In this document: piece after piece, positions 1 through 9,462 of the stretch | Layout of the letters: each line of letters begins with the position of its first letter | Numbering within the stretch: the stretch's first letter is position 1 | DNA from: an uncultured Pelagibacteraceae bacterium | Lineage (GTDB): Bacteria; Pseudomonadota; Alphaproteobacteria; Pelagibacterales; Pelagibacteraceae | Assembly: GCA_902518165.1 (NCBI GenBank) | Contig: CABYFB010000001.1 | Coordinates: 17,501 to 81,500, forward strand | Length of the DNA stretch: 64,000 nucleotides | Direction: 5' to 3' | The notes under the pieces: generated by a model | What the model was told of the DNA's origin: nothing | The model's input: the letters and a program-made list of their open reading frames with translations, nothing else | Database searches by the model: none | Position numbers and translations under genes: made by a program

Positions 1-662
1 GGTATTCTTTCTAATATCTACGAATTTCACCTCTACACTAGAAATTCTGCTTTCCTCTATCATACTCTAGCTAAAAAGTTTTGATGGCAGTTCCAGAGTT
101 AAGCTCTGGGATTTCACCACCAACTTTTTTAACCACCTACGAACTCTTTAAGCCCAGTAATTCCGAACTACGCTAGGTCCCTTCGTATTACCGCGGCTGC
201 TGGCACGAAGTTAGCCGGACCTTCTTATTCGGGTACAGTCATTTTCTTCCCCGACGAAAGAGCTTTACAACCCAAAGGCCTTCTTCACTCACGCGGCATC
301 GCTGCATCAGAGTTTCCTCCATTGTGCAATATTCCCTACTGCTGCCTCCCGTAGGAGTTTGGGCCGTGTCTCAGTCCCAATGTGGCTGATCATCCTCTCA
401 GATCAGCTATTGATCAAAGTCTTGGTAGGCCATTACCCCACCAACAAACTAATCAAATGCAGGCTCATCCTTCGGCGCATAAAGCTTTCTCTGTAAAGAC
501 TTATGAGGTATTAGCACAAGTTTCCTCGTGTTATTCCTCACCAAAGGGAAGATACCTACATGTTACTCACCCGTCTGCCACTAAGTATTACTACTTCGTT
601 CGACTTGCATGTATAAGGCGTGCCGCCAGCGTACGTTCTGAGCCATGATCAAACTCTCAAGT
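1..662 (-). rRNA. rrs: 16S ribosomal RNA, 5' part (3' part lies off the left edge)
   Basis: Read on the minus strand it begins with the universal GAGTTTGATCATGGCTCAG tract near 640-657 and contains the 530-loop (complement of ACCGCGGCTGCTGGCAC) and the 338-355 region (complement of GCTGCCTCCCGTAGGAGT). The alphaproteobacterial GTGTAGAGGTGAAATTCG tract sits close to the left edge. Exact matches, as recalled, to SAR11 probe targets 542R (162..179), 441R (234..255) and 152R (510..531) place the organism in SAR11. The gene runs off the window after about E. coli position 710. The mature 5' end is uncertain by a few bases. Confidence 0.97.
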
Positions 663-687
663 TTAAAAACGGCGCACACTAGCTTCT

Positions 688-715
688 ACATAAATACTAA
701 GAATAATATTTATGT
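688..715 (-). other. inverted repeat in the 16S leader, probable processing stem
   Basis: ACATAAATA at 688-696 pairs with TATTTATGT at 707-715 (9 bp, 10-nt loop). An outer CACACT/AGTGTG pair at 675-680 and 723-728 extends the structure. It lies 25 bases before the 16S 5' end in the leader transcript, where pre-rRNA processing stems usually lie. The role is inferred. Confidence 0.4.
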
Positions 716-798
716 AATGTTGAAGTGTGTACGACAAATTTTGGTAACCTTAACCGTCCACACTTCTCTTCTTAAAATATTAACAAATTAAATAGCTA

Positions 799-836
799 AT
801 TGGGTTTTTCCCAATAATTAACATTTTTTAAATGTT
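799..836 (-). other. two tandem hairpins at the start of the rRNA leader
   Basis: The first, in transcript order, is AACATTT/AAATGTT (820-836, 3-nt loop). The second is ATTGGG-AAAAA-CCCAAT (799-815). Both lie directly after the predicted rRNA start site. They may be leader or antitermination structures. The second is not followed at once by a U tract, so a simple terminator is unlikely. Confidence 0.35.
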
Positions 837-839
837 GAG

Positions 840-874
840 TGGAACGCTTATAAATAATAATATTAATAAATCAA
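840..874 (-). promoter_or_regulatory. candidate rRNA operon promoter
   Basis: On the minus strand TTGATT (869-874) is followed after 16 bases by TATAAG (847-852) and then by the G+C-rich discriminator GCGTTCC, which stands out in this AT-rich DNA. G+C-rich discriminators are typical of stringently controlled rRNA promoters. The predicted start is near 840, giving a leader of about 175 bases. The rest of 663-937 shows only the leader structures and AT-rich spacer before the divergent peptidase gene. Confidence 0.45.
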
Positions 875-937
875 GGAATTAGATTAATTAAAAATGATAA
901 AAAACTCTAATAAAATCAACGTTTTTTACCCTTTATA

Positions 938-2236
938 ATGAGGTATTTTACTAAAAACACCTTAAAAGAATACTCAATATTTTTTTGGACGATATTAGTA
1001 TCTATTTTAGCAATTTTGATTTTCATAATTTATACACAAAATAAGGAAGAGCAAACAGTGAAGCTATTTGAAAGTTTAGAGAACGTTTATCTTAAAAAAA
1101 CTATTCAAGAAATTACAAAAAACTTAGATCCTAGATTTACAAGCATTAGCTACATTTCTAAATCGGGTGATACTTATGAAAATATAGTTAACGATTTAAA
1201 AATTGATAAAAAGGAGAAAAAATTAATTCTAAATTCTATACTCAAAGAAAAAGATTTGAAAACATTAAGAACTAATCAAAAATTTATATTTAAATTTGAC
1301 AATTTATCTAATCAAAAAATTGTAAAATTTGTAATTGAAACAGATAAAAAAAATGATTTAATCTTTATTAAAGATAAATCAAAAAGCAAATTTATTTCAA
1401 AAAAAATAAAAAAAAATTTCAAAAAAAAATTAGTCTATAAAGAAACAATTATAAAAAGTAGCTTATATAATAGTGCAATTGACTTAGGGATTAAACCAAA
1501 CGTGATATTAGAATTTGCGAGATTGTATGGTTTTCAAGTAGATTTTCAAAGGGATATTTGGAAAAATGATAGTTTTCAAATTATATATGAAGAATATACT
1601 AACGAAAATAATAAAATAGTAGACACGGGTGAAATAATATTTGCTAATCTCAATTTACAAGACAAAGATTTGCAGCTTTACAAATATGAATATGAAGAAG
1701 ATAAAGTTGATTATTTTGATGAAAATGGAAAGAGCATAAAAAAAACATTGATGAAAACTCCTATTAATGGAGCCAGACTATCATCATCTTATGGAAAAAG
1801 AAAACATCCTATTTTAGGTTACACAAAAATGCATTTAGGCACTGATTTTGCAGCTCCTACTGGAACACCTATAATGGCATCAGGAGATGGTAAAGTTATT
1901 AAAGCTGGATGGTGTGGAGGTGGTGGAAATTGTGTTAAAATTAAACACAATTCTATGTATCAAACCGTTTATGCACATATGTCAAAATTTGGTAGAGGAA
2001 TAAAAAAAGGTGTTAGAGTCAACCAGGGACAAATAATTGGATATGTAGGATCAACTGGTTTGTCAACAGGTCCTCATTTACATTATGAAGTAATAAAAAA
2101 TGGAAAAAAAATTAATTCACAAAAACTTAAGTTACCATCTGGTAAAATCCTTAAAGGTGAAGAAAGAAAAAAATTTGAGGTTGATAAAATAAAAATAGAT
2201 GTTCTGAAATCAAATCTTATCGCAAATATTGATTAG
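938..2236 (+). CDS. M23 family metallopeptidase (LytM-type, membrane anchored)
   Basis: A 432-residue peptidoglycan-directed zinc peptidase or LytM-type activator. Residues 13-32 form one membrane helix. Residues about 70-130 resemble a LysM/OapA-like region. The C-terminal M23 domain (about 280-390) keeps the zinc and catalytic set: H299-x3-D303 in MHLGTD, H347 in YAHMS, and H380/H382 in GPHLHYE. The protein therefore looks catalytically competent and faces the periplasm. It is transcribed away from the rRNA operon and ends convergently with the DUF4167 gene, overlapping its stop by 4 bases. The exact cell-wall substrate cannot be read from the sequence. Confidence 0.92.
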   Translation: MRYFTKNTLKEYSIFFWTILVSILAILIFIIYTQNKEEQTVKLFESLENVYLKKTIQEITKNLDPRFTSISYISKSGDTYENIVNDLKIDKKEKKLILNSILKEKDLKTLRTNQKFIFKFDNLSNQKIVKFVIETDKKNDLIFIKDKSKSKFISKKIKKNFKKKLVYKETIIKSSLYNSAIDLGIKPNVILEFARLYGFQVDFQRDIWKNDSFQIIYEEYTNENNKIVDTGEIIFANLNLQDKDLQLYKYEYEEDKVDYFDENGKSIKKTLMKTPINGARLSSSYGKRKHPILGYTKMHLGTDFAAPTGTPIMASGDGKVIKAGWCGGGGNCVKIKHNSMYQTVYAHMSKFGRGIKKGVRVNQGQIIGYVGSTGLSTGPHLHYEVIKNGKKINSQKLKLPSGKILKGEERKKFEVDKIKIDVLKSNLIANID

Positions 2237-2619
2237 TTTACTTCACTCGTATCTTTGTATGATGTTTTTGTTTCTTCATTGTTTTTTTTGAAGTCTTGTT
2301 CTATTATATTATCGTTTTCGTTTTGATTTTTACTAATTTCTTGCATACTTAATATCCTGGAAAAATGATCTGCATGCTGTAGATAATTTTCTGATAATAT
2401 TTTGTCACCAGACGAAAGTGCTTCTCTAGCAAGATTATTATATTTTTCTACTAATTTTGCCGCATTTTGATTGTTTCTACCAGAATTTCTATGTCTAAAT
2501 TCAGTATTGGAACTAAAATCACCTGGATTTTTATGACCGTTACCCAATCTTTTTCTATAGTTTCTATCACCACTTGATTTAAATCGATTTTTTCTGTTAT
2601 TATTACGATAGTTATTCAT
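2233..2619 (-). CDS. DUF4167 domain protein
   Basis: A 128-residue protein with an Asn/Arg-rich, low-complexity N-terminus (starting MNNYRNNNRKNRF) and a conserved core around residues 55-95 (NAAKLVEKYNNLAREALSSGDKILSENYLQHADHFSRIL), the pattern of DUF4167. The acidic Gln/Asn/Glu-rich tail is probably disordered. In alphaproteobacteria this family commonly follows prfA-prmC, as here. The ATG shares bases with the prmC stop (TAATG), so I prefer it to a start 12 codons upstream inside prmC. The molecular function is unknown. The basic N-terminus would suit nucleic-acid binding, which is inference. Confidence 0.8.
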   Translation of the reverse strand: MNNYRNNNRKNRFKSSGDRNYRKRLGNGHKNPGDFSSNTEFRHRNSGRNNQNAAKLVEKYNNLAREALSSGDKILSENYLQHADHFSRILSMQEISKNQNENDNIIEQDFKKNNEETKTSYKDTSEVN

Positions 2620-3464
2620 TAAAATAATTTTGTGGAAACTATAACTCTTGGGCAAGATCTAAAATCTTTACATATTTTATTTATATAAAAATTATTTTTC
2701 ATTAAAAAGTTTTTTACTTTATTTTCTTGCTTTTCACCAATTTCAAAAATTAACTTTCCGTTATTTTTTAACAATTTTTTACTTTTTATGATTAAATTTT
2801 TTATAATTTTTAATCCGTCAACACCAGCTACTAAAGCTATTTTTGGCTCAAATTGTTTAACATTATCCTCTAATCTCTTAAATTCTATTTTATTAATGTA
2901 AGGTGGATTTGAGACAATTAGATCATATTTACAATGCATAAATTTGTCAATATCGATATTTTCGAATTTAATTTTATTTTCTAAGTGATGCATTTTTGCA
3001 TTAGTTTTTGCGATATTTAGTGCATTTTTACTTATATCAAGTGCTGTTCCTTTGCAATTTGGTCTCTCTTTAATTATTGACAATAGAATACAACCAGATC
3101 CAGTTCCCACATCTAATATATTTTTTGATGATTTAGTTTCTATTATATTTAATATTTCTTCTACGATGATCTCTGTCTCTGGTCGTGGAATTAAAACATT
3201 TTTGTTTACAGAAAATTTACTGTTCCAAAATTCTTTTTTTTTAAGAATATATGCGATAGGTTCTTTTTTTATTCTCCTTTGTAGAAGTTTTTTATAGTCA
3301 TAATATTTTTTTTTTTTTATTATTCGATCTAAATTTATTAATAAACTTTCTCGAGATAAATTTTGAATATTTGCTAAAAGTAATTCGGAATCAATATTAT
3401 AACTAGTTATTTTATTTTTTTTTAGCAATTTTATTCCATAATCTAATGCTTCTAAATTATTCAT
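2619..3464 (-). CDS. prmC: release factor glutamine methyltransferase
   Basis: PrmC (HemK) N5-methylates the glutamine of the GGQ motif in release factors using S-adenosylmethionine. The 281-residue protein has the expected N-terminal helical domain, the SAM-binding motif DVGTGSGC (118-125) and the substrate-gripping motif NPPY (186-189). It lies directly after prfA, its substrate gene, sharing one base, which is the usual arrangement. Length is normal for the family. Its stop overlaps the start of the DUF4167 gene, so translational coupling through all three genes is likely. Confidence 0.95.
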   Translation of the reverse strand: MNNLEALDYGIKLLKKNKITSYNIDSELLLANIQNLSRESLLINLDRIIKKKKYYDYKKLLQRRIKKEPIAYILKKKEFWNSKFSVNKNVLIPRPETEIIVEEILNIIETKSSKNILDVGTGSGCILLSIIKERPNCKGTALDISKNALNIAKTNAKMHHLENKIKFENIDIDKFMHCKYDLIVSNPPYINKIEFKRLEDNVKQFEPKIALVAGVDGLKIIKNLIIKSKKLLKNNGKLIFEIGEKQENKVKNFLMKNNFYINKICKDFRSCPRVIVSTKLF

Positions 3465-4537
3465 TAATTAATTTTATCTAGTTCTTCTTTTTGAGCTTGT
3501 AAGCTTAAGTTTTCAATCATTTGATCAAAAATCTCTCCCTCCATAAACTCTTCTAATTTATGTAAAGTTAAATTAATTCTATGATCTGTCACTCTGCCTT
3601 GTGGGAAATTATATGTTCTAATTCTTTCAGACCTATCACCTGTGCCAATTTTACTTTTTCTATCTTTGGATCTTTCTTGATCAATTTTTTGTCTTTCATA
3701 ATCATAAATTCGAGATTTTAATATTTTCAATCCTTTTTCTTTATTTCTTATTTGTGATTTTTCGTCTTGTTGACTTACTACGATGCCAGTAGGGAGGTGA
3801 GTTATTCTCACTGCAGAGTCTGTTGTATTTACACTTTGACCACCAGGTCCACTACTTCTAAAAACATCAATTCTTAGATCTTTTTCCTCTAATTTAATAT
3901 CTAAATCTTCTGCCTCTGGTAAAACTGCGACTGTAGCTGCTGACGTATGTACTCTTCCTTGTGTTTCGGTATCGGGAACACGTTGAACTCTGTGTACGCC
4001 ACTTTCATATTTTAATGAGGAATAGATATTTTTTCCTTTGATCAAAGATATTACCTCTTTAAGGCCACCAGCTTCACTTTTAGAAATTGAAATAATTTCA
4101 ATATTCCAATTTTTTTTTTGACTAATTTTTTCGTACATTTTATACAAATCTGAAGCAAAGAGACTTGCTTCGAGACCACCAGTTCCTGCTCTAATTTCAA
4201 TAATTGCATTTTTACTGTCAGCAACATCTTTAGGTAATAAAAATAATTTTATTTTTTTTTCATTAATTGCATAATTAGCTTTTAAATTTTCAAGTTCGTT
4301 ATTTGCAAACTCTTTCATTTCAGAGTCAGAGTTTTTATCATTTATTATAGTATTTAAATCATCAGTATCTTTTTTATAACTCAAATACTCTTTCGCATAT
4401 TTAATGATATCATTTAAATCTGAATACTCTTTTGAAATTTCGGCGAATTTTTTTTTATTAACTTGACCTGAAGAAAGCTCTTTCTCAAGTTCAAGATGTC
4501 TATTAATTAGAAATTGGACTTTATCCAAGGGTAGCAT
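3464..4537 (-). CDS. prfA: peptide chain release factor 1
   Basis: RF1 ends translation at UAA and UAG. The 357-residue protein shows the codon-recognition tripeptide PDT at 188-190 (PxT type, which separates RF1 from RF2) followed by [15 protein letters not shown], and the peptidyl-hydrolysis motif GPGGQSVN with GGQ at 232-234. I chose the ATG that leaves 10 bases after the ispG stop. A longer frame would begin inside ispG and adds an uncharacteristic Lys-rich leader. Downstream prmC modifies the GGQ glutamine of this product. Confidence 0.96.
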   Translation of the reverse strand: MLPLDKVQFLINRHLELEKELSSGQVNKKKFAEISKEYSDLNDIIKYAKEYLSYKKDTDDLNTIINDKNSDSEMKEFANNELENLKANYAINEKKIKLFLLPKDVADSKNAIIEIRAGTGGLEASLFASDLYKMYEKISQKKNWNIEIISISKSEAGGLKEVISLIKGKNIYSSLKYESGVHRVQRVPDTETQGRVHTSAATVAVLPEAEDLDIKLEEKDLRIDVFRSSGPGGQSVNTTDSAVRITHLPTGIVVSQQDEKSQIRNKEKGLKILKSRIYDYERQKIDQERSKDRKSKIGTGDRSERIRTYNFPQGRVTDHRINLTLHKLEEFMEGEIFDQMIENLSLQAQKEELDKIN

Positions 4538-4547
4538 TAATTTATTT

Positions 4548-5642
4548 TTATAAGTTTGAGGCTTTTTCTTCAACTAAAGTAACAATTTTATCTATCATAT
4601 TATTTGTCATTACTTTTTCTGTTTCTATACCATTTAAATACAACATGTGGTTATCTTTTCCACCACCAGTAATTCCTATCTCTGTTTGTTTTGCTTCTCC
4701 GGGCCCATTAACGACACAACCTATTATCGAGAGAGTTATTGGTTTTTTTATATGAGATAATCTCTTTTCTAATTGTTTAACAGTTTCAATAACTTGGAAA
4801 GCTTGTCTTGCACACGAAGGGCAAGAAATAATCTTTACACCTCTATTTCTTAAGTTTAAAGATTTTAAAATTTCATTTCCAACATTTATTTCTTTTACGG
4901 GATCATCAGAAAGAGAGACTCGTATAGTATCTCCAATTCCATTTAATAATAAACTTCCAAATCCTATAGATGTTTTAATGCTCCCAGGCAGGTAACTTCC
5001 TGCCTCGGTAATTCCTAAGTGTAGTGGGTAATCAGTTTTGTCTGATAATAATTTATATGCAGCAATTGACAAAAATACATCTGAAGATTTTACACTAACT
5101 TTAAAATTTGAGAAATCCATATCCTCAATAATTCTTATATTTCTCATTGCACTTTCTACTAAAGCTTCAGGACAAGGTTCTTTATATTTTTCTAGAATAT
5201 CTTTTTCAAGTGATCCAGAATTCACACCAATTCTAATCGAACAATTATTATTTTTTGCAGCGGAAATGACTTCTGCAACTCTATTTTTATCTCCGATATT
5301 TCCAGGATTTATTCGAAGACAATCCGCACCACTTTCAGCAGCTTCAATTGCTCTCTTATAATGAAAATGTATATCTGCAACTATAGGGACATCTATATGT
5401 TTAATTATTGTTTTTAAAGCTTCTGTTGATTTACTATCAGGACATGAAACTCTTACAATATCTGCACCAGCTTCAGTAACTTTATGAATTTGTTCTATTG
5501 TAGATTTATGATCAGTTGTCAACGTATTGGTCATTGTCTGAACAGTAATTGGGTTATTTCCACCAACTTTAACTTTACCAACATTGATCTCTTTAGTTTT
5601 TTTTCTATTAATGTTTCGAAATGGTCTGATTTCAGATGTCAT
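4548..5642 (-). CDS. ispG: 4-hydroxy-3-methylbut-2-en-1-yl diphosphate synthase (GcpE)
   Basis: This enzyme converts methylerythritol cyclodiphosphate to HMBPP in the non-mevalonate isoprenoid pathway using a [4Fe-4S] cluster. The 364-residue protein has the TIM-barrel half with [11 protein letters not shown] and the cluster cysteines C274, C277 (SCPSC) and C309 (GCVVNGPGE), with E316 in the last motif as the fourth ligand candidate. It is the compact bacterial two-domain form. The ATG overlaps the lysC stop by 4 bases (ATGA), so it probably belongs to one transcript with lysC. Confidence 0.96.
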   Translation of the reverse strand: MTSEIRPFRNINRKKTKEINVGKVKVGGNNPITVQTMTNTLTTDHKSTIEQIHKVTEAGADIVRVSCPDSKSTEALKTIIKHIDVPIVADIHFHYKRAIEAAESGADCLRINPGNIGDKNRVAEVISAAKNNNCSIRIGVNSGSLEKDILEKYKEPCPEALVESAMRNIRIIEDMDFSNFKVSVKSSDVFLSIAAYKLLSDKTDYPLHLGITEAGSYLPGSIKTSIGFGSLLLNGIGDTIRVSLSDDPVKEINVGNEILKSLNLRNRGVKIISCPSCARQAFQVIETVKQLEKRLSHIKKPITLSIIGCVVNGPGEAKQTEIGITGGGKDNHMLYLNGIETEKVMTNNMIDKIVTLVEEKASNL

Positions 5643-6850
5643 GTATCTAATTTAAATTCTTTATGCAAACATTCTACTGCTTTTGATGCATTTGTTCTTT
5701 TTATTAAAACTGAAATTTTAATCTCTGAGGTTGAAATAACCTGTATATTTATGTTTTTTTGTGCAAGTGCTTGAAACATTCTAAAAGTAACGCCTGGAGT
5801 AGTAATCATTCCAACACCTATTATTGATACTTTTGATACATTTTTATCAAATATTAATTTTTTAAAAACAATATTTTCATTTTTGTTTATAATTTTTTTT
5901 GTTTTATTCAAATCATTTGACTTGATTGTAAATGTAAGATCTGTTTGCTTGCCATCAGCTGATATATTTTGAACTACCATATCTACGTTTATCGAATTTT
6001 GTGAAAGTGGTTTAAATATCGAGGCTGCTATACCTGGTCTATCTTTAACTCCTAATAAAGTTACTTTTGCATCATTATCTGTTGAAGAAATTCCTGTGAT
6101 AATTTTATTATTAATAATATTTTTTCTTTTTGTAATTAATGTGCCAGATTTATTTGTAAATGATGATTTTACTTCAATATTTATCCTATTTAATCTTGCA
6201 TCTTGTATAGAATCTGGTTGCATTACTTTTGATCCTAATGAGGCCATTTCTAACATTTCTTCATAAGATATATTTTTAATTTTTTTTGCAGAATTAAGTT
6301 TATTTGGATCAGTCGTATACACTCCTTGAACATCAGTATATATGATACACCGTTCAGCTTTAAAAAACTTTGCTACCATAATTGCGCTGGAATCAGAACC
6401 ACCTCTGCCAATAGTTGTGATATTTAAATTTTTATCCACACCCTGAAATCCAGCAATAATAGGAATTCCTCCGGATTTTAAAAATTTTAAAATTTTTGTT
6501 TTATTTATATATTTAATTCTTGAATATTTGTGTTTTCCCTCTGTTATAATTGGTATTTGCCAAGCCATCCAAGATCTCGATTTGACACCATTAGCAATTA
6601 GATGACCAGCTAACAATGAACACGAAATCTGCTCACCAGCAGAAACAAGTGTGTCATATTCGTTATCAGGAAAATTTTCACTGATATTTTTTGACATATT
6701 TATCAAGTTATTAGTAGTACCACTCATTGCAGATGACAAAACAATAACCCTATATTTGTTTGAGTAAGATTTAATTATTTTTGATACTTTTTTAATTCTT
6801 TGAATTGATCCAACCGAAGTACCTCCAAATTTTAATACAATAATTTTCAT
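5639..6850 (-). CDS. lysC: aspartate kinase
   Basis: Aspartokinase phosphorylates aspartate, the first step toward lysine/DAP, threonine and methionine. The 403-residue protein begins with the kinase signature KFGGTSVGS (residues 7-15), carries [11 protein letters not shown] in the nucleotide/aspartate site, and ends with two ACT domains (from about residue 265), the usual allosteric sites for end-product inhibition. It is monofunctional, with no homoserine dehydrogenase part. It heads the ispG-prfA-prmC-DUF4167 run and is divergent from ubiG, with 66 bases between the starts. Confidence 0.95.
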   Translation of the reverse strand: MKIIVLKFGGTSVGSIQRIKKVSKIIKSYSNKYRVIVLSSAMSGTTNNLINMSKNISENFPDNEYDTLVSAGEQISCSLLAGHLIANGVKSRSWMAWQIPIITEGKHKYSRIKYINKTKILKFLKSGGIPIIAGFQGVDKNLNITTIGRGGSDSSAIMVAKFFKAERCIIYTDVQGVYTTDPNKLNSAKKIKNISYEEMLEMASLGSKVMQPDSIQDARLNRINIEVKSSFTNKSGTLITKRKNIINNKIITGISSTDNDAKVTLLGVKDRPGIAASIFKPLSQNSINVDMVVQNISADGKQTDLTFTIKSNDLNKTKKIINKNENIVFKKLIFDKNVSKVSIIGVGMITTPGVTFRMFQALAQKNINIQVISTSEIKISVLIKRTNASKAVECLHKEFKLDT

Positions 6851-6916
6851 TGGTAGTTTTATTTACAAGCTTAATTATATTGATAAAATACATCTTATTT
6901 ATAATGTCAATAAAGA

Positions 6917-7645
6917 ATGAGCAATAATACTATAAACAAAGAAGAAGTCGAAAAATTTAACAAAATTGCAGAAGAATGGTGGAATCCTAATGGTAAATTT
7001 AAACCACTTCACAAATTTAATCCAATTAGAATAGAGTACATAAAAAACAATATTATTAAAGATTTTAACATTTCATCAAATCACAAATCATTAAAAGGAA
7101 TAAGTATTCTTGATATTGGATGTGGAGGAGGTTTATTATCTGAGCCTTTAGCAAGACTTGGAGCTGAAGTTGTAGGTATCGATGCGTCCAAAAAAAATAT
7201 TGATATTGCAAAACATCATTTAAAAAAAAGCAATTTAAAAATTGAATACTATGATAAGTCTCCAGAGAATTTTAATTATGAAAAAAAATTTGATGTAATT
7301 CTTAATATGGAAATCGTTGAACATGTCGAAGATATTCCTAAATTTATAAATCAAAGTACAAAATTTTTAAAAAATAATGGTTTAATGTTCATTGCCACCT
7401 TAAACCAAACATTAAAATCTTATTTATTTGCAATAATAGGAGCTGAGTATATTTTAAGATGGCTTCCAATCGGAACACATGATTGGAATAAATTTGTAAA
7501 ACCTAAAAAACTAGAAAATATCTGTAATGAAAATTCACTTTTATTAAAAAGTATTGATGGAGTTAAATTTAATCCACTTTTAAATAAGTGGAAACTTTCA
7601 AATGACAAATCTGTAAATTATATAACAAAGTACAAAAAAAGTTAA
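6917..7645 (+). CDS. ubiG: ubiquinone biosynthesis O-methyltransferase
   Basis: UbiG performs both O-methylations of the ubiquinone head group. The 242-residue class I SAM methyltransferase has the near-N-terminal EVEKFNKIAEEWWNPNGKFKPLHKFNPIR block that typifies UbiG, motif I DIGCGGGLLSEPLARLGAEVVGID (about 66-89) and NMEIVEHVEDIP. Length matches alphaproteobacterial UbiG. The 3' end overlaps the convergent DUF1178 gene by 4 bases. It sits alone on its strand, divergent from lysC. Confidence 0.95.
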   Translation: MSNNTINKEEVEKFNKIAEEWWNPNGKFKPLHKFNPIRIEYIKNNIIKDFNISSNHKSLKGISILDIGCGGGLLSEPLARLGAEVVGIDASKKNIDIAKHHLKKSNLKIEYYDKSPENFNYEKKFDVILNMEIVEHVEDIPKFINQSTKFLKNNGLMFIATLNQTLKSYLFAIIGAEYILRWLPIGTHDWNKFVKPKKLENICNENSLLLKSIDGVKFNPLLNKWKLSNDKSVNYITKYKKS

Positions 7646-8064
7646 TTTTCCTTATCTTCAATCCATGGAATAGTAGATGTCTCTATGCCTTCTTCTTTTA
7701 GTTCCTTAACGTCTTCAATTGATGCTTTGCCAAAAATATTTTTTTTATTCTTTTTTTTGCTGTAATGAATAGATCTAGCCTCATAAGCAAAATTTTCTCC
7801 AACATATTCAAAGTTTTCTTTTACAAATTTTTGATATTCTCTTAATTTTTTTTTAACATTTTTATAATTCTTATAAGCTTTATCTTGTTTGAAAGTAGAA
7901 TTAGCTAAATTTGGTTTCATCAAAGACTTTTCAATTTTTTGAGAATTACACTGTTGACAACTAAGAAGTTTTAATTTTTTTAATTTATCAAATTCTTTAG
8001 AGCTAGCAAACCAACTTTCAAACTCAAGACTGCAATTTTTACAATTTAGTAAATACTTAATCAT
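7642..8064 (-). CDS. DUF1178 family protein (zinc-ribbon-like)
   Basis: A 140-residue protein matching DUF1178: it opens MIKYLLNCKNCSLEFESWFASSKEFDKLKK and has a second CxxC at CQQCNSQKIEKSLMKP, so C8/C11 and C36/C39 probably bind one zinc. The middle is Lys-rich and coiled, and the tail has the family's acidic end with a conserved PWIEDKEN. Function is unknown. It follows argJ by 37 bases on the same strand and meets ubiG tail to tail. Confidence 0.85.
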   Translation of the reverse strand: MIKYLLNCKNCSLEFESWFASSKEFDKLKKLKLLSCQQCNSQKIEKSLMKPNLANSTFKQDKAYKNYKNVKKKLREYQKFVKENFEYVGENFAYEARSIHYSKKKNKKNIFGKASIEDVKELKEEGIETSTIPWIEDKEN

Positions 8065-8101
8065 TGAAATGACTTAATTACATTTTATGAGATTTCAATA
8101 C

Positions 8102-9403
8102 CTAAGATCTGTAATCAGAATTAATTTCAATATATTCTTTAGATAAATCCATAGTATACGCTGTAAATTTTTTACTTCCAATAGATAGATCAATTGTTAT
8201 CTCTATATTCTCATTTTTCATATAATCACTTAGGATATTTTCGTTATAATTTTTATCTAATTTTCCATCTTTAAGGATCAAATTAGATCCCATTAATATA
8301 GATAATTTTTCTTGTTTAACAGTTACACCACTTTTTCCGATTGCCATTGCTATTCTTCCCCAATTAGGATCTTCTCCAAAGATTGCTGTTTTAACTAAAG
8401 GTGAGTTAGCTATTGAGAAACAAATATTTTTTGCATCTTTCTCAGTTTTGCTATTAAGGCAATTGATAGTAACAAATTTTGTTGCTCCCTCTCCATCACT
8501 CGCAACTCTTTTTGCTAAGTTTAACATGACCTGATGAACGCTACTAATGAATTGCTTTAATTTTGGATCTTTAAAACTTTTTATCTCTTTGTTGTTTGCT
8601 TTGCCTGTTGAAAATATTGAAACCATGTCATTTGTACTAGTATCCCCATCGCATGTTATAGCATTAAAAGTAGTCTTAATATTTAGATTAAGTATCTGTT
8701 TCAAAATTGATGAAGAAATATTGGCATCAGTAAAAATAAATCCCAAAGTTGTTGCCATATTTGGAAAGATCATTCCTGATCCTTTTGCAACTCCATATAT
8801 TTTTACATCGGAACCAGCTATCTTACATTCTGCCATTGATAATTTTGGTTTAGTGTCTGTTGTCATAATCCCAAGAGCTGCTTTGATCCAAATTAATTTA
8901 TTTTGATTATATTTTATTTTATCAACTAAGTTTTTAGTGTTACTTAAAATTTCATTTTCAGGAAATTTTTCCCCTATGGTGCCTGTGCAAGCAAATAGTA
9001 ATTGATTTGGTTTAATTTCTCTTGGCTTTTCCTCATCTTCTATTTGTTTTGATGTTAATAATTTTGACAAATTTAAGGAAATTTTTTTAAGAGAGTTATA
9101 ACCATCATTCCCTGTTAAGGCATTTGCGTTTCTTGTATTGATTAAAATGCCGTAAATTTTTTTATCTTTTATTTTTTTATTCCATTTTATATTTTCAGAT
9201 ACTAAACTAGATTTTGTATATACATTTGCATAATTTGCTCCATCCCTAAAATAAAATAAAACTAAGTCGTCTCTTTTTTTGTTATAAAGACCACAGCTAA
9301 TTGTTGAGATAGACAATCCGTCAATATGTTCGAGATCTTGAAAATATCCTATTTTAGAGTCCTTGTATTTCTTATCAAAAAAGTTGTTTATACCAAAATC
9401 CAT
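8102..9403 (-). CDS. argJ: bifunctional glutamate N-acetyltransferase / ornithine acetyltransferase
   Basis: ArgJ moves the acetyl group from N-acetylornithine to glutamate, closing the cyclic arginine pathway. The 433-residue precursor contains the self-cleavage site in GMIFPNMATTLGF, with T218 as the expected nucleophile of the beta chain after cleavage at A217-T218. The consensus here is usually ATML, so the second Thr is a small variation. The TNDM block that follows CDGDTSTNDMVSIFSTG is also present. With argF, argD and argB elsewhere in this window most of the arginine route is represented. Confidence 0.95.
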   Translation of the reverse strand: MDFGINNFFDKKYKDSKIGYFQDLEHIDGLSISTISCGLYNKKRDDLVLFYFRDGANYANVYTKSSLVSENIKWNKKIKDKKIYGILINTRNANALTGNDGYNSLKKISLNLSKLLTSKQIEDEEKPREIKPNQLLFACTGTIGEKFPENEILSNTKNLVDKIKYNQNKLIWIKAALGIMTTDTKPKLSMAECKIAGSDVKIYGVAKGSGMIFPNMATTLGFIFTDANISSSILKQILNLNIKTTFNAITCDGDTSTNDMVSIFSTGKANNKEIKSFKDPKLKQFISSVHQVMLNLAKRVASDGEGATKFVTINCLNSKTEKDAKNICFSIANSPLVKTAIFGEDPNWGRIAMAIGKSGVTVKQEKLSILMGSNLILKDGKLDKNYNENILSDYMKNENIEITIDLSIGSKKFTAYTMDLSKEYIEINSDYRS

Positions 9404-9462
9404 GCTATTTAATTTTTTAAATAAATAACTATATAATTTATAACTATTAAAACATCAAATAT

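Noticed and set aside
382-648. Plus-strand 88-codon frame
   Set aside because: It lies wholly inside the 16S rRNA gene, which is transcribed from the other strand.
8547-8906. 119-codon plus-strand frame within argJ
   Set aside because: It is an antisense shadow of the clearly coding argJ.
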